Position numbers and translations under genes: made by a program. Below, one piece after another: positions 28,154-41,000 of a DNA stretch of 64,000 nucleotides. The notes under the pieces are model-generated. The model was given only the letters and a program-made list of their open reading frames with translations, was not told the origin of the DNA and did not search any database. Every line of letters begins with the position of its first letter. Within the stretch, counting starts at the first letter, position 1. The stretch covers positions 20,671 to 84,670 of the forward strand of contig QANZ01052372.1 in assembly GCA_003254925.1 (NCBI GenBank), in the 5' to 3' direction. Origin of the DNA: Chamaecrista fasciculata (taxonomy: Eukaryota > Streptophyta > Magnoliopsida > Fabales > Fabaceae).

Positions 28154-30925
28154 TTAATCATCTTCGTCCTCGTCGTCTTGCTGGTCTTGCCATTCCGGCG
28201 GCCATTGCGGCGACCCATGCTCTGGGCAAGACCCCTGAACCACCCTCTGCCCACCCTTTGGCCAATGCCACTCCGGGCATATGTAGCAAGTTTTACTCTT
28301 GGGTTGACGTTTTTTACATTGAGGAGCTACAGCCTTACCTTTACCTTTATGACCTCCCTGATCACCTTGATGTCTGTCATCTGCCTCTCCTGATAGCGAC
28401 TATGGTAGTGGAAAGGGCTGCACCTGTCTCTCAATATGAGCATCACTGATACGTAGAGGAGTGTTCATAATATACTCTCTCATAAAGCTCGGCTGAATAG
28501 TAGGGTCCGGCTGAATAGTAGGACTCGTGATCGTCAAAGAATATCGTGGCGGGGTATAAAAACCCCCCTGTGACGAATCTGGCATACCAAACATCGATGT
28601 ATGTTGCATACCAAACATCGGTGTCTGCTGCATATCAAACATCGATGCCTGCTGCATGCCATACATCGGTGTCGAAGGTCCAGGCATGTGGGATGATGAA
28701 GGACCATGCATATGGGATGTCGAAGGACCAGGCATATGCGATGACGAAGGAGTAGGCACGTGTGTCGATGGACCAAGACTAGGCACGTGAGATGTCGGAG
28801 GTCCACGACCAGGCTTGTGAATTGATGAAGGACCAGCATAACTTGAAAAGGAATGCCGAGATGACTCCTCTGGCTCCTGAGGTGCATTGGATGGCTAACA
28901 AAAGGAGTGTCTCGGTGGCTACTGGTGTCTCGGTGGTTGCTGATGAGCTGATGGCGGCTACTGATTGAAGATATTTTTTTTCGGCTGTCGTGCGGAAAGA
29001 AACCCGAACCGCTACTTTTTTTTCTTGGGCGGTGGCTGAGACAGAACGAATTCTGCCGGAGGAACCTGTGGTCTGAGGGGTGCATAGACATGCTCCTCCA
29101 ACATGTGGGCATGCTGCTCACCTAATGCCCCCTTCAGATCTTTACAGATGGCATTCACTTGATCACTAAAGTCCGGATAGTTGTCAGCATTGCAAGCGAT
29201 TTCTTCTAACTCGTCAAGTCCATCAACCTGTATCAAGGCATAAACAAAATGAATATACGACAATGGTATTTAAAGACATGAACATAATAAATTGATTATG
29301 ATTTATTTACCGCATAAACGCCTAATCCACTAGTGGGGTCCATCCACCGTCGCGTAATGCTTCTGTACCATTGCTTGTATTCAGAATTTCTGGTCAATTG
29401 CCTCGCCGGCTGATCCCCACGGAAGACCCTCTCGTAACGTCGCTCCCAGTAGATTGCAAACTGTGTAAGGTACACATTCCAGTTAGTGTCTACTCGACCC
29501 CTAAGGTCTCTTCCATGGAAGCCCATGGCGTCTAAGTTCACTGACATGTCTAGAATGTGTTGATCCATCCCGAATTGGCGCAGCGCCCGATAAATATGGT
29601 GCCACTCCACAATATGCATGCAAAGGAGTGGGCACGAGGAACGCCAGACGGCGGAATGCTCGAAACAATAGCGTGGAATAAGCGCCAGAACATCATCACT
29701 GCAATAGGGCTGCCAAACAAACTGAAAAAACAAATCGTAAGTATGATATACTAAAGATTATAAGTATACAATATATTAATATTGTTGTACATACATCATT
29801 TTGGCGAGACATATCAAACCATCGGCGATACCACCGCGTGGCTCGAGCGCTGGTTGAAAGTTGCGGTGTACGTTGCCCCACCTGCATAATGAAAAGCATT
29901 AGTATAACACTTAAAAATTATAATGTTAATAGAAGGAAAAGAATAAATATACAATTAAACACATACCGAAATGTCAATGGTGGAGGTGGAATGTTTTCCG
30001 TCGCATATAGGTGTTCGATAGGTGGTCGACCAGGAGTCAATGATGGGAATCGATCCCAAGCCCATACGTGCAACAGAGTTAGGCAACCACTAATCTTGAT
30101 GGCCCCGGGATTAGTGGCATGACACATTTGGTGGTACAAGTGTGCTAATACCGCAGCACCCCAAGCGTATCGCCCGCAATCGTCGAGGTCCCGGAGGAAC
30201 TGGAGGTACATGAGCGGTACGAGATGCCCTGAATGGTCAGGCATCAACCATCCGCCTATCATGCGTAGTATATAAGCTCGGGTGAACCGTACCAACTGCT
30301 CCTCTGTGGGATTTGGCGGAAGCACCCCAAATGTCTCAGTTAACCAACCAATCCGCACCCGCTGGCCGGACATTTCATGCTCAGGGGGCATTTCACCCAA
30401 CAGTTTTTCGGCTAGCTGCCTCCAGTTGTGATTAGTAGGACCAATAACTGGAGCCCCATCAACAGGTAGACCCAACTGGATTGCGACATCTTGGAGAGTG
30501 TTTGTGCACTCTCCCTGCGGAAAATGGAATGTGTGGGTCTCCAACCGCCATCGCTCGATCAAAGCTGAAACGAAGGGCGGCTCATACACAAATGGGACAA
30601 CGCGAGAGATCCCATAGAATATAGCTCGCATCAAATGAGGGACGATTTGAAGAGGTGGGACCCTCAATTTGCTGACTAAAGGTGCATCGTCGTGTAATAA
30701 GAGTTCGATCCTGCAAGATGAGAGCAGAGTGGTTAAAAAAAGCATTTTGTCAACGTTAGCAACTCATTAACTCATTTGAACGTGAAGACTAACCCAATTT
30801 TGGCCAGTGCGATTCCAAACTGTCTGTGAGATATGGCGTTCTTGTAATATCAGAACAGCAGGGTTTATTGGTCCGGGGTTAACAATCCGTGCCCGTGCCT
30901 GTGCCTGTCTGTCTCTTCCCGCCAT
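28154..30925 (-). pseudogene. Plant mobile domain (PMD) gene, MAIN/MAIL1-like, TE-associated
   Basis: The PMD (aminotransferase-like plant mobile domain) is seen as a probable first exon at 30925-30795 (MAGRDRQAQARARI), a long exon at about 30718-29967 (RVPPLQIVPHLMRAIFYGIS, WRLETHTFHFPQGECTNTLQ), then about 29886-29791 (RATRWYRRWFDMSRQND), about 29722-29314 (VWQPYCSDDV, IVEWHHIYRALRQFGMDQHI) and about 29230-28154. The last exon has a Ser/Pro/Met-rich tail with GPSTSHM- and MFGMQQ-type repeats and ends in an acidic DEDEDD. It carries five in-frame stops, all TAG (28400, 28895, 28919, 28958, 29012), and no frameshift. Junction phases of the first exons do not fit perfectly. In plants, PMD occurs in silencing/meristem proteins and in transposon genes. 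Its position beside a Mutator-like transposase suggests a TE gene. Confidence 0.75.
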
Positions 30926-31140
30926 CTTTGCTAATTTGCAAGAAGGACATTAATTCAATGATCAATAAATTCATATTTAACATGTATAGTCACTTGCATA
31001 AACATAAGAAAAAGTCATACATAAACAAATAGATATTTAAAATACATGATCAAACATAAGATGATTACAATTTAATAAGAAAATTACATCTTAATAAGAA
31101 ATGTCCTACATAAAAAAATAAATATCATACAAATTACAAA
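30926..31140. other. Spacer between the PMD gene and the transposase gene
   Basis: AT-rich, non-coding, about 215 bp. Both genes read on the minus strand, with the transposase upstream of the PMD gene. Confidence 0.6.
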
Positions 31141-33054
31141 TTACAAATTTCTTCTTCGGTGTGGACAGTTTTTCTTATTGTGTCCAGTGGTCCTGCATAT
31201 GCTACATTTGGTCGGCGGTCCTCGTTCTCTCTCATCCATTTCGTTGTGAATGCGCGCCTCAACAGGTCGACCTTTTTTGCTCCTCCTTTTAGCAGGATTC
31301 GATCGTACGATGGGACCGTCATACGGTGGCCATTCTACCACATCGCCAAGAGGCTTGAAAGTGGTACTATATGCTAGCCACATCGTGTCCAATCGGAAGA
31401 CTCGATGTACAAAATGGTAGGAGTCCCATCCCGACTTTAAACATGTAGCCATAGCATGCACGCACGGGTAATGCATAGCCTGAAATGCCCCACAGTCACA
31501 TCTACGGTCTCGAAGCTCAACTTTATATTTCCGACCGACTTGATGAGTACTATGATTGTAAGGGTCCTCCACCTCAAATGTAAGGGACTCCCTATCGAAA
31601 ACTATCACAGTCATAGAACTTGCATCACCTCTATTCTTTTCCATTGCATTTATCACGGTTTCAGAGAACTCCTTGCCGGACTGTATCTGACCATTATATG
31701 TGAGGAGACGTTCCTGGAAGAATTTATTCAACCGATAATATGACCCTTCGATGACACCCATTATAGGTAACTTCTGCAATCCCTTAAATACGTCGTTGAT
31801 ACACTCAACTAGATTCGTTGTCATATGGTTGAAACGACAACCCTCATCATATGATTGTATCCATGTCTCCCTCGGAGGCAAGTATTTGTAGCATTTTTCG
31901 TGGCTCAATTGCAAATCTTCCAACAAAGAATTCGCCTTGTCCCGTCGCAATTGATAACCTGTATTTGTATTGTCAGTGCCTGACGGTTTATGTAACATCA
32001 ATAAAGTTAAATTTAGATAAAGATAACATAACATACCTATGTTTTGGACCGCTTTCTTAAGCCACTTTTGTTCGAAATTCTTCTTGACATTGCTGGCAAG
32101 GTGTCTAAGGCAACAGACATGGTACCCAAGCGGAAGCTGCCAACCGCATCGCGGATCTGCCACAGCTTGCATGCATCCATCAGACCTATCAGAAATAAGG
32201 CAAATTTCCTCCCTATCCTTGCCTACAACATATCTGCGCAATCTTTGGAGGAACCACTTCCACGACGCAGTAGTTTCACTCTAGACAATTGCAAATGCAA
32301 GAGGAATGATCTTTCTGTCGCCGTCTTGAGACAGGCTATCATCAAAGTCTGCTTGTATCTTCCAATAAGGAACGTCCCGTCGACCTGCACAATCGGTTTT
32401 AGATACTTAAATGCCTCAATGCAGGGTTCAAACGTCCAGAAAGCACGACAGAATCGGACTGAGCCATCGTCCAAGGGCTGCGTCTGAAGGTCATAATATG
32501 TTCCGGGCATAATCGTTTTGACAGCCTCAAGAAATTAAGGAATACGGGCATACGACTCTTCCCAGTCACCGAAGGCCATTCTTTGGGCTTTATACTTCGC
32601 TGCCCAGCACTTTTTATGACTCACACGGTACCCAAATTGAGTCTGCATCATGTGTTGTATCTGTCATCGGTAGTTTTTGGCTGATCACTGACCAACCCTT
32701 TAATCTGAGCGGCGATGGCATCTGAATCAATTTTTCGGTGATCTTGATCTTCTTCGTCAGAAGGAGGAGGATGCACACAACAATGATCACCTCCAATCTT
32801 AGACACCGTCCAATATCTAGTGCCTTTCATGACTACAGCCCTAATCCTCCACGGGCATTTATGTGGCGGTTTCAAATAGTTTTTGCATCTGTACTCTTTA
32901 GCCCTTTTTGCCGACTTGTATACAATAAAATCTCGTCCCTCCCTAACCGAAAATAATTTGACACCTAGCTTGAATGCATCTTTTGTTCGATACACCTTCC
33001 CAACGTAGAATTCTACATTACAATTGATTTGCTCAACATATTTAGGATCGCGGG
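31141..33054 (-). pseudogene. Mutator-like (MULE) transposase, DNA-binding, catalytic and C-terminal part
   Basis: Continuing from the N-terminus at 45835-46632, this part has the MuDR DNA-binding domain (about 33010-32760; KVYRTKDAFKLGVKLFSV, CPWRIRAVVMKGTRYWTVSK). The DDE domain follows (first Asp in VDGTFLIGRY near 32390, second in ISDRSDG near 32190, Glu in NLVECIND near 31810), then a SWIM zinc finger (CDCGAFQAMHYPCVHAMATC near 31470) and a CCHC knuckle (CSICRTTGHNKKNC near 31180). A short GT-AG intron lies at about 31960-32041. It is broken by a one-base shift near 32330 and an in-frame TAG near 32283. The LTR insertion at GCGGG separates it from its N-terminus. The frame is continuous (DMEMTRDPKYVEQ) once LTR and duplication are removed. 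Confidence 0.88.
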
Positions 33055-34529
33055 TGATCGCACTTGTCATAAATGGTCAATTTGATGCTAAATTATGCAA
33101 TATAATGGCACAACCTAGGTCGATCTCTCTGAAGAACTCTTAAAAGTTCATTAATTAATAGTGTTGTTAATTAAAAATAAATAAAAGGAAAATAAAAAAA
33201 GATAACAGTAACTATAAAAAGCAGAAAATAAATGGGTTCGGGGATTGTGATGATGGGAACAGAAATAAATTTTACACAATAAAAATAAATAAATAAGAAC
33301 AAGAACGGATAATTAATATGTGGCAGAACAACAAAAATATGATGAACAAATATATAATAAAAATGTCCTCGGGAAGAGTTTTAATTAGGCCATCCTTGCT
33401 TTAATAAATGGGAGTTAATTATTATCAAGAAACCATTTCCAAAAATAGCCTTGAAAACTCAAGACTTAGATTATTGGTTAATTATATAATTCTCCAAACG
33501 AAAAAATTAAATAATTAAATCCAATAATCCCAATAATAAATGGTTGACAGAAATAATAAAGGATAGATTGCTCTTACTTTAAACAAAGCAACGAGGATAT
33601 AACATTCAAATAATTATAACTAAATTAGGTTCGAACGAAATCCCAACCAATTATAATTATAAGAAATAAAATGAGAACAATCCTTTATTACAAAGTCAAA
33701 TTAAGTTACAAATAAGATAATAACTTATCTTAAACAAGATAAATAAAATCTTAACTGAAACTTAAAGAAAGATAATAACAAACTCCCCTGATAGAAGCTC
33801 TAAGCTCAAGCCATAATAAAACTCTCCCTCGGACTAAGAAAATTAGCTACTCATAGCCATAATTATATCCCAAATGGGATAAATTAGGACAAAGAAAGCC
33901 ATTACAACAAAATATATATATATATATATAATCTAGAGAGAGAAGCAGAAAACAGAGAGAAGGTGTGTCAAATGAAGGCTGATTTCGCTGCTATTTATAG
34001 GCAAATTTTCGTCGGTGCGTCGCGGGGGCGCCGCGGGAAAAGCTCGTGGCGCATTGTTGCGGATTTTAATATTCCTGACCTAATTTTTGCTGACGTAAGC
34101 GCTTACGCAACTGAAGCTTGTGCGCCGCAGGATTCTTCTCTGTGCGCCACAACGACCATTTTGTGCGCCACGGTCAGCTGTGCGCCACGGTCACTTATAT
34201 TTTCAGTTTGGCCCCTAGATTTCGCTTTTGCCTTCCATTTTGGTTCGTTTTGATTGCGTTTGAGCCCCAGATTTCATTATTCTTCAATTCTTTGGTCCTT
34301 CCCTTGTACTAAAACTCAAAATAAATCCTGAAAACACTTCACAAGGCTGTATAATTCCCCAATAAAAATATATTAACATAAAAATGTCGGAAAAAGATAC
34401 ATTTTAGCCCAATTTACACACATTAGCACATGCAACCAAATTACTACATTTTAAGGCAAATACACCCAAATATTATCATTTAAAACCACAAAATGCCTTA
34501 TGAAAACATAGTAAAATATGGCTCGATCA
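33055..34529 (-). mobile_element. Solo LTR of the Athila-like element in the transposase gene
   Basis: This 1475-bp LTR runs TGATCGCACTTG to GGCTCGATCA on the + strand. GCGGG flanks both sides (33050-33054 and 34530-34534), so it is a solo LTR with its duplication. Compared with the LTR at 44356-45834 it has eight base changes and one 4-bp indel within its first ~355 bp, and I see none in the remaining ~1120 bp. The transposase N-terminus follows at once. It is not joined to any internal sequence. Confidence 0.88.
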
Positions 34530-35281
34530 GCGGGTCATCTCCATGTCAATTTCATTATAAAAATTGTAACCCGGAGGACGATACTCTGGAGCAGGAACGA
34601 CATCCACTCGATCATCTTCAACATCATTATTTCTACGCTCAGCTGCATCATCCATCTCCTCGTTAAAGTCATCCATCTCCTCATTAAAGTCACCCATCTC
34701 CTCACCGGAATTTGTAAAAATTGAACTATACACCGACTCATCCTCATAACTTGAGGACGAACCACCTGCAGGGGTGTAGTCCTCATCGTCATCACTATCA
34801 ATTGTTTGGCATGCAGAGCTCGGCTCCATACTAGATCCAACTGTATTATCCATGCCTCCTCCAAACACTCGTCGAAACACACTTGAAGATGCAAAGTTTT
34901 CAGCTGCTGTCTCTCTAACGGTGGGTGGACAGATAAAATTTGTGTTCTCCACAAGGAGCATTGTAGTGTTTAAGTCAAATGCGTTCTCCACAAATACTTC
35001 TACATACAACTCAAGCATTGTGTTTACCATCCATTCTATATGTGTTTCCATCATTGAGTTGACATCATCATCACCCGATAAGATCCAGGTCGTGTAGACA
35101 TATCCAGGGTTTAGAAAACTTACTGGCAATCTATACACGATAGAAGTGATATCTTCAAGAGGAGAAAGCATAAGTTTCTCCCTAATCAATTCTTTCAATC
35201 TATCGAACGTAATATCACTAGGCAACGTAATGACTTTTTTCCGTTCAGATTGAAACATAACCCCACAAACACCACTGGGAG
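34530..35281 (-). pseudogene. Second copy of the MULE transposase N-terminus, cut at a single N
   Basis: The sequence appears identical to 45835-46586 and reads PSDITFDRLKELIREKLMLS and onward, through an acidic Glu/Asp-rich stretch to DMEMTR. It starts directly at the LTR's GCGGG duplication and ends at the N at 35283, just short of the start codon. It most likely represents the solo-LTR allele of the same gene and not a separate locus. Confidence 0.8.
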
Positions 35282-35283
35282 AN

Positions 35284-36095
35284 ACAAAGTCAAATTAAGT
35301 AATAACTTATCTTAAACAAGATAAATAAAATCTTAACTGAAACTTAAAGAAAGATAATAACAAACTCCCATGATAGAAGCTCTAAGCTCAAGCCATAATA
35401 AACTCTCCCTCGGACTAAGAAAATTAGCTACTCATAGCCTTAATTATATCCCAAATGGGATAAAATAGGACTAAGAAAGCCATTACAACAATATATATAT
35501 ATATATATAATCTAGAGAGAGAAATGGAGGAGAGAGAAGCAGAAAACGGAGAGAAGGTGTGTCAAATGAAGGCTGATTTCGCTGCTATTTATAGGCAAAT
35601 TTTCGTCGGTGCGCCGCGGGAAAAGCTCGTGGCGCATTGTTGCGGATTTTAATATTCCTGACCTAATTTTTGCTGACGTAAGCGCTTACGCAACTGAAGC
35701 TTGTGCGCCGCGGGATGCTTCTCTGTGCGCCACGACGACCATTTTGTGTGCCACGATCACTTATATTTTCAGTTTGGCCCCTAGATTTCGCTTTTGCCTT
35801 CCATTTTGGTCCGTTTTAATTGCGTTTCAGCCCCAGATTCCATTTTTCTTCAATTCTTTGGTCCTTCCCTTGTACTAGAACTCAAAATAAATCCTGAAAA
35901 CACTTCACAAGGCTGTATAATTCCCCAATAAAAATATATTAACATAAAAATGTGGGAAAAAGATACATTTTAGCCCAATTTACACATATTAGCACATGCA
36001 ACCAAATTACTACATTTTAAGGAAAATACACCCAAATATTATCATTTAAAACCACCAAATGCCTTATGAAAACATAGTAAAATATGGCTCGATCA
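35284..36095 (-). mobile_element. Partial 3' LTR of the full Athila-like element
   Basis: It matches 33690-34529 and 45000-45834 but with many differences, including a ~13-base deletion near 35296, an added GGAGAGAG-type stretch near 35525, and loss of a GGTCAGCTGTGCGCCAC segment near 35758. It ends CTCGATCA and is followed by the polypurine tract. Its left ~640 bases are missing at the N (35283). The divergence from the 5' LTR indicates an old insertion. Confidence 0.85.
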
Positions 36096-36107
36096 ATTCC
36101 CCCTCAC
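36096..36107 (-). other. Polypurine tract
   Basis: The minus strand reads GTGAGGGGGAAT directly before the LTR start TGATCG. This is the plus-strand primer site of the Athila-like element. Confidence 0.85.
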
Positions 36108-38028
36108 TTAAACCTTTGCACTCCTGGGAAAAGCTTAAAAACAAAGATATGGATGCAAAAGAACTAGAGGAATCAACCTTCACAAAAATGAAATTCACAA
36201 AATGTTTTCATAATTCAAAAGACATAAAGAGGACCAAGATTATGCTTAGCAATTCAAAAAGATTTTCAAGAAATCAAATTCAAAAGTGTATCACTCAACT
36301 CACTCTTTGGGATGTATATCACTCAAATCCTAATGACAAAGTAATCTACCATAAGCTTGTAATGATTCTCAAATCTCTACTACAAGTGCAACGGTAAATA
36401 AGATCAAGAGGACTTTTATTAGGTGCAAAATGGAAAAGGCTAAAATGACAGGAAGAAAAATGAAAGAAAATCATGTTTGAAAGAATAGCAAGTGAAAAGT
36501 TCTCAAATCCTTAATCGACAATTTAAACCATGAACAAAAATAACTTCTATCCTCTTGGAATGGAATTGCCAAAACATTTAAGCTCTTTCTTGCTTTGAGT
36601 CATTAGCACGGGACTCTTTCCTTTGATTGCGCAATCTTTTTCTCTTATTTTTGCTTCTTTCGATCTCACTTTATTTTTGAAGCAATTCAAGATACTTTTC
36701 TTTTTCTTCTTCTTCTTTTTTTTTCATATATATAGGCAAAACCAACCCTAAAGAATAAGGGCAAAAAGATGATGTATCATGGAAAACAAATTGTCTTAAA
36801 AATTCTGAGGAAAAGTACTTGCAAAATAAAGCTCAAAGTGGTAGACAAGGGAAAATGGTATATGTGTTTGTGTATGGGATATATGGTGAAGAAAGAAATG
36901 CCTCTATCATATCTACATACCATCGCACATAAAGCTTTAATTAAGAATCAAGACAAGTTCTAGAGAAAACAAAGTCAAAGGATGGAAAATATCGCTCATG
37001 AAATATGAAGAATGAAGGCTCAAATACTTCCATCAGGGTTAAGAATAAATCACTCAATTTGACTCAAGAGGAATCTAAACTTCATGGAAAATATGCTAAG
37101 CATTAAATTGAACTCATGTTGTCAAATGAATAATGAGAGACATAAAAATAAACTTCATGTAGGAAGGAGATCTCAAAAGTTCAAATGCATGCATATATTT
37201 AGCTAAACACAAGAATGATAAAAGAGTGGGTTTATTGAATCAAAATTGATTGAAAAAGGGCTAATAAAAGGACAGAAATCCCCTCTTTTGGACCAAAGAA
37301 AAATTTTTAAAAATCCCAAAATTTGACAAATCATTTTTATACTCATTATGTAATCACTCCCCCACACTTAAAATTTGCATTGTCCTCAATGCAAGAGAAC
37401 AATGAATAAAATAAAGGGAAAGTGAAAACATCTCTCATCTCCAAGGCTTTATGGAAATTTAACCAAGGGAGTTTAAAAACACACAAAAACACACAAAAAG
37501 AAAAATCAAACCAAACAAAACAGAAAATAACACACAAAATAAAATAACAAAATAGTAAATCCTACTGTCTCCTGTTAGTAATTGTGGTTCAGACGTGACC
37601 ACCTTGCCCCAGCCGAGACATACTAACTAGTTAAAATACAGTGCAAAATTTAAAACTATAATATTTAGCGCTCACACTTTAAAAACAAATTTCAAACAAT
37701 TATCAAAGCATCAAGTCTGTAATTGGATACTTAATGACCAATCCCTGGACGACACTCTTCACTAATGTTAATAAATCATTTGTTTGAAATTAAAATGTTG
37801 TGAACTTCCATGATGAGTATCATGGCATACCCACATGCTTTAATTCAAGCAGCTCCATGGTAAATTACCATGAACTAGACTTAGTGGGAAGTCCGGCAAT
37901 TAAACACACCGCCGATTCAATGTGTAAGATCCTGAAATAATATGCAAATATATCTATTTATATATATCTTATATATGTGTATATATATATATATTGAAAT
38001 TATTCATTTAATTTAAAATACCTGCTAT
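36108..38028 (-). other. 3' non-coding region of the Athila-like element
   Basis: About 1.9 kb lies between the pol stop and the polypurine tract. No envelope-like frame remains. An internal polypurine-like motif (minus strand TAAGTGTGGGGGAGTG, 37355-37370) follows a GCATTGAGGACAATGC sequence (37374-37393), a combination often seen after pol in Athila/Calypso-type elements. The rest is A-rich. Confidence 0.65.
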
Positions 38029-41000
38029 TTATGGAGAAGTAGAGGCAAAGTAAGGCTTCAAAAGATGCCCATTCACTAAGCTTTTGACCCCGGTGGTTTT
38101 GTCTTCAATTTGAATTGCCCCATACGGATGTACTTCAATTATTGTGTAAGGGTCGTCCCATCGGGTCTTAAACTTTCCGTCGCAGATACGGAATTTTGCC
38201 TTGAACTTTAAGACTTCATCACCAACTTTAAAATTCTTACGAAGAATACCTTGGTCATGAATTCTTTTGGTTTTTTCCTTGTAAATCCTGTAATTCTCGA
38301 AAGCATCAAGCCTAATCTCTTCAAGTTCTTGCAACTGAAGCATCCTTTCCTCTCCGCTGGCCTCTATTTCTAGATTGCACTTTTTGACCGCCCAGTAAGT
38401 TCGGTGCTCAAGCTCCACCGGGATATGACAAGTCTTACCAAAAATTATCCTGTATGGAGACATTCCAATTGGAGATTTAAATGCAGTCCTATAAGCCCAG
38501 AGTGCTTCCTCTAATCTTAGAGACCAATTTTTACCATCAGGCTTTACGATCCTTTCCAAGATCCTTTTCACTTGCCTGTTTGAAACCTCAGCTTGCCCAT
38601 TCGTTTGTGGGTGATAGGCTGTAGAGATTTTATGTGTAACGCCCATTTTTGCAAAAAGGCCATCAATGATCTTATTGCAAAAATGTGTGCCCCTGTCACT
38701 CACTATAGCTTTAGGTATGCCAAATCTACAAAAAAATATAAGATTTCAAAAACTTGGCAACCGTTTGAGCATCATCCTTCCGTGTGGGTATAGCTTCCAC
38801 CCAACGGGAAAGATAATCCACCGCTAAGAGAATATATGAAAATCCATTTGAAGGGGGAAAAGGTCCCATGAAATCAATGCCCCAAACATCGAAAATTTCA
38901 CAAAAAAGTAATGGTTGTTGAGGCATCTCATGTCTTTTTGTAATACCCCCAAAACGTTGACAAATGTCGCAAGATTTGCAAAAATTATAAGTCTCGAAAA
39001 ATAGTGGGCCAATAAAATCCAGCATCAAGGATTTTTCGTGCAGTTTTCCTAGCGCTAAAATGCCCTCCACAAACTAAATTATGGCAAGCCAATAGGATTG
39101 AAGAGGTTTCATGCTCAGGTACACATCTTCGTATTACTTGATCAGAGCAAAGTTTCCACAGATTAGGTTCATCCCAAATGTAATACTTTGCTTCACTTTT
39201 CAACTTCTGGACCTGAGAATAAGATAGAGAGGGAGAAATTACTTTAGTGGCTAGATAATTAGCAATTTGAGCGAACTAAGGTTCAACTTCAGCTAAGGCA
39301 CATAAAAGAGAATATGGAAAATCATCAATCTCAATATCAGAATCAACTCCCTGAGTATTTGAAGACAATCGGCTAAGATGATCTGCTACATGATTTTTTG
39401 CTCCTGCCCGATTTTGGATTTCAAGATCAAATTCTTGCAGGAGGAGGGACCACCTTATTAGTCGCGGCTTTGATTGAGGTTTCTTAAACAGGAATCTCAC
39501 AGCTGCATGGTCAGTGAATACAATTACTTTAGAGTCTAATAAATATGATCTAAATTTCTCTAAAGCATACACCACAGCAAATAATTCTTTTCGGTTGTGG
39601 TGTAATTCACTTGAGCTGGCCCAAGGGTGGAAGAAGCATAAGCTATCACCCTGGACATCTTATCTTCCTTCTGGCCTAGCATAGCGCCAATTGCAAAGTT
39701 AGAAGCATCACAAGATATTTCAAATGGTAAGTTTCAATTAGGCGCGGCTAAAATAGGAGGAGAAGTGAGTAAAGCCTTAAGGTCATTAAATGAATTCTTA
39801 CAAGTATCATCAAAGTTAAATTCAGCATCTTTCAAAAGAAGGAATGTGAGGGGACGGGCTATTGCACTAAAATTCTTTATAAACCTTCGATAAAACCCGG
39901 CATGCCCCAAAAAGGATTGAACCTCCTTGAGGGTTCTAGGATAAGAAAGGGAAGCTATGACTTCAACTTTAGCCTTGTCAACCTCAATTCCTTTTTGTGA
40001 AATCAAATGCCTAAGACAATGCCATGATCAACCATGAAATGACATTTTTCAAAGTTCAGAATTAAATTCTTATCAATGCATCTCTTCAGAACTTTTCTCA
40101 GATTTTCTAAACAGATATCAAAAGAATTGCCATAAACAGTAAAATCATCCATGAAAACTTCCATACTTTCCTCAAGGAAATCACTAAAAATAGACATCAT
40201 ACACCTTTGAAAGGTTCCTGGAGCATTACAAAGTCCAAATGGCATCCTCCTATAAGCAAATGTCCCAAAGGGACAAGTGAAGGTTGTCTTATCTTGGTCC
40301 TCTAGAGCAATGGGCACTTGAAAATAACCTGAAAAACCATCAAGAAAACAATAGTGAGATTTTCCTGCTAACCTCACAAGCATTTGATCAATGAAAGGTA
40401 GAGGAAAGTGATCCTTTCTTGTGGCATCGTTTAGCTTCCTGTAATCTATACACACACGCCATGAATGCTGGACACGAGTAGGGATTAATTCATCTTTTTC
40501 ATTTTTTACAAATGTCATCCCACTCTTCTTAGGGACCACTTGAACTGGACTCACCCACTCACTATCTGAAATAGGATATATAATGCCTGCACTAAGAAGT
40601 TTTGCAACTTCTTTCTTTACAACATCTAGGATGAGAGGATTTAGTCTCCTTTGAGGTTGTCTTTTTGGCTCGACATCATTTTCTAATAAAATACGGTAAG
40701 TGCAAATTGCAGGGTTTATTCTAGGGATATCAGCCAAGGACCATCCTAAAGCTCCCTTATATTCTTTCAAGACTTCTATCAATCAAGATTCTTCTTCTGG
40801 GGTAAGACTATTAGAAATGATTACAGGTAACTTCTCATCTTCCGCCAAGAAAACATACTTAAGGTTGGACGGTAGGCTCTTAAGTTCTAGTGTGGGTGGT
40901 TGGATGATAGAAGGAACTAATTGTTTGACATCTAGGGACAAAAGATCATGTTCCTCCACACCCTCATAAATCATGGCTACACTATTGCAGTTGAAAACTT

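Noticed and set aside
28534..29121. 195-codon minus-strand frame rich in His/Arg
   Set aside because: It is an alternative frame of the low-complexity PMD tail. The Ser/Pro/Met-rich frame continues the PMD exon and is preferred.
33963..34253. Small + strand frames repeated at 35609 and 45268
   Set aside because: They lie on the antisense strand of the Athila LTR copies and repeat only because the LTR does.
36059..36963. + strand frames (112 and 64 codons) in the Athila 3' region
   Set aside because: No domain, antisense to the element, and low complexity.
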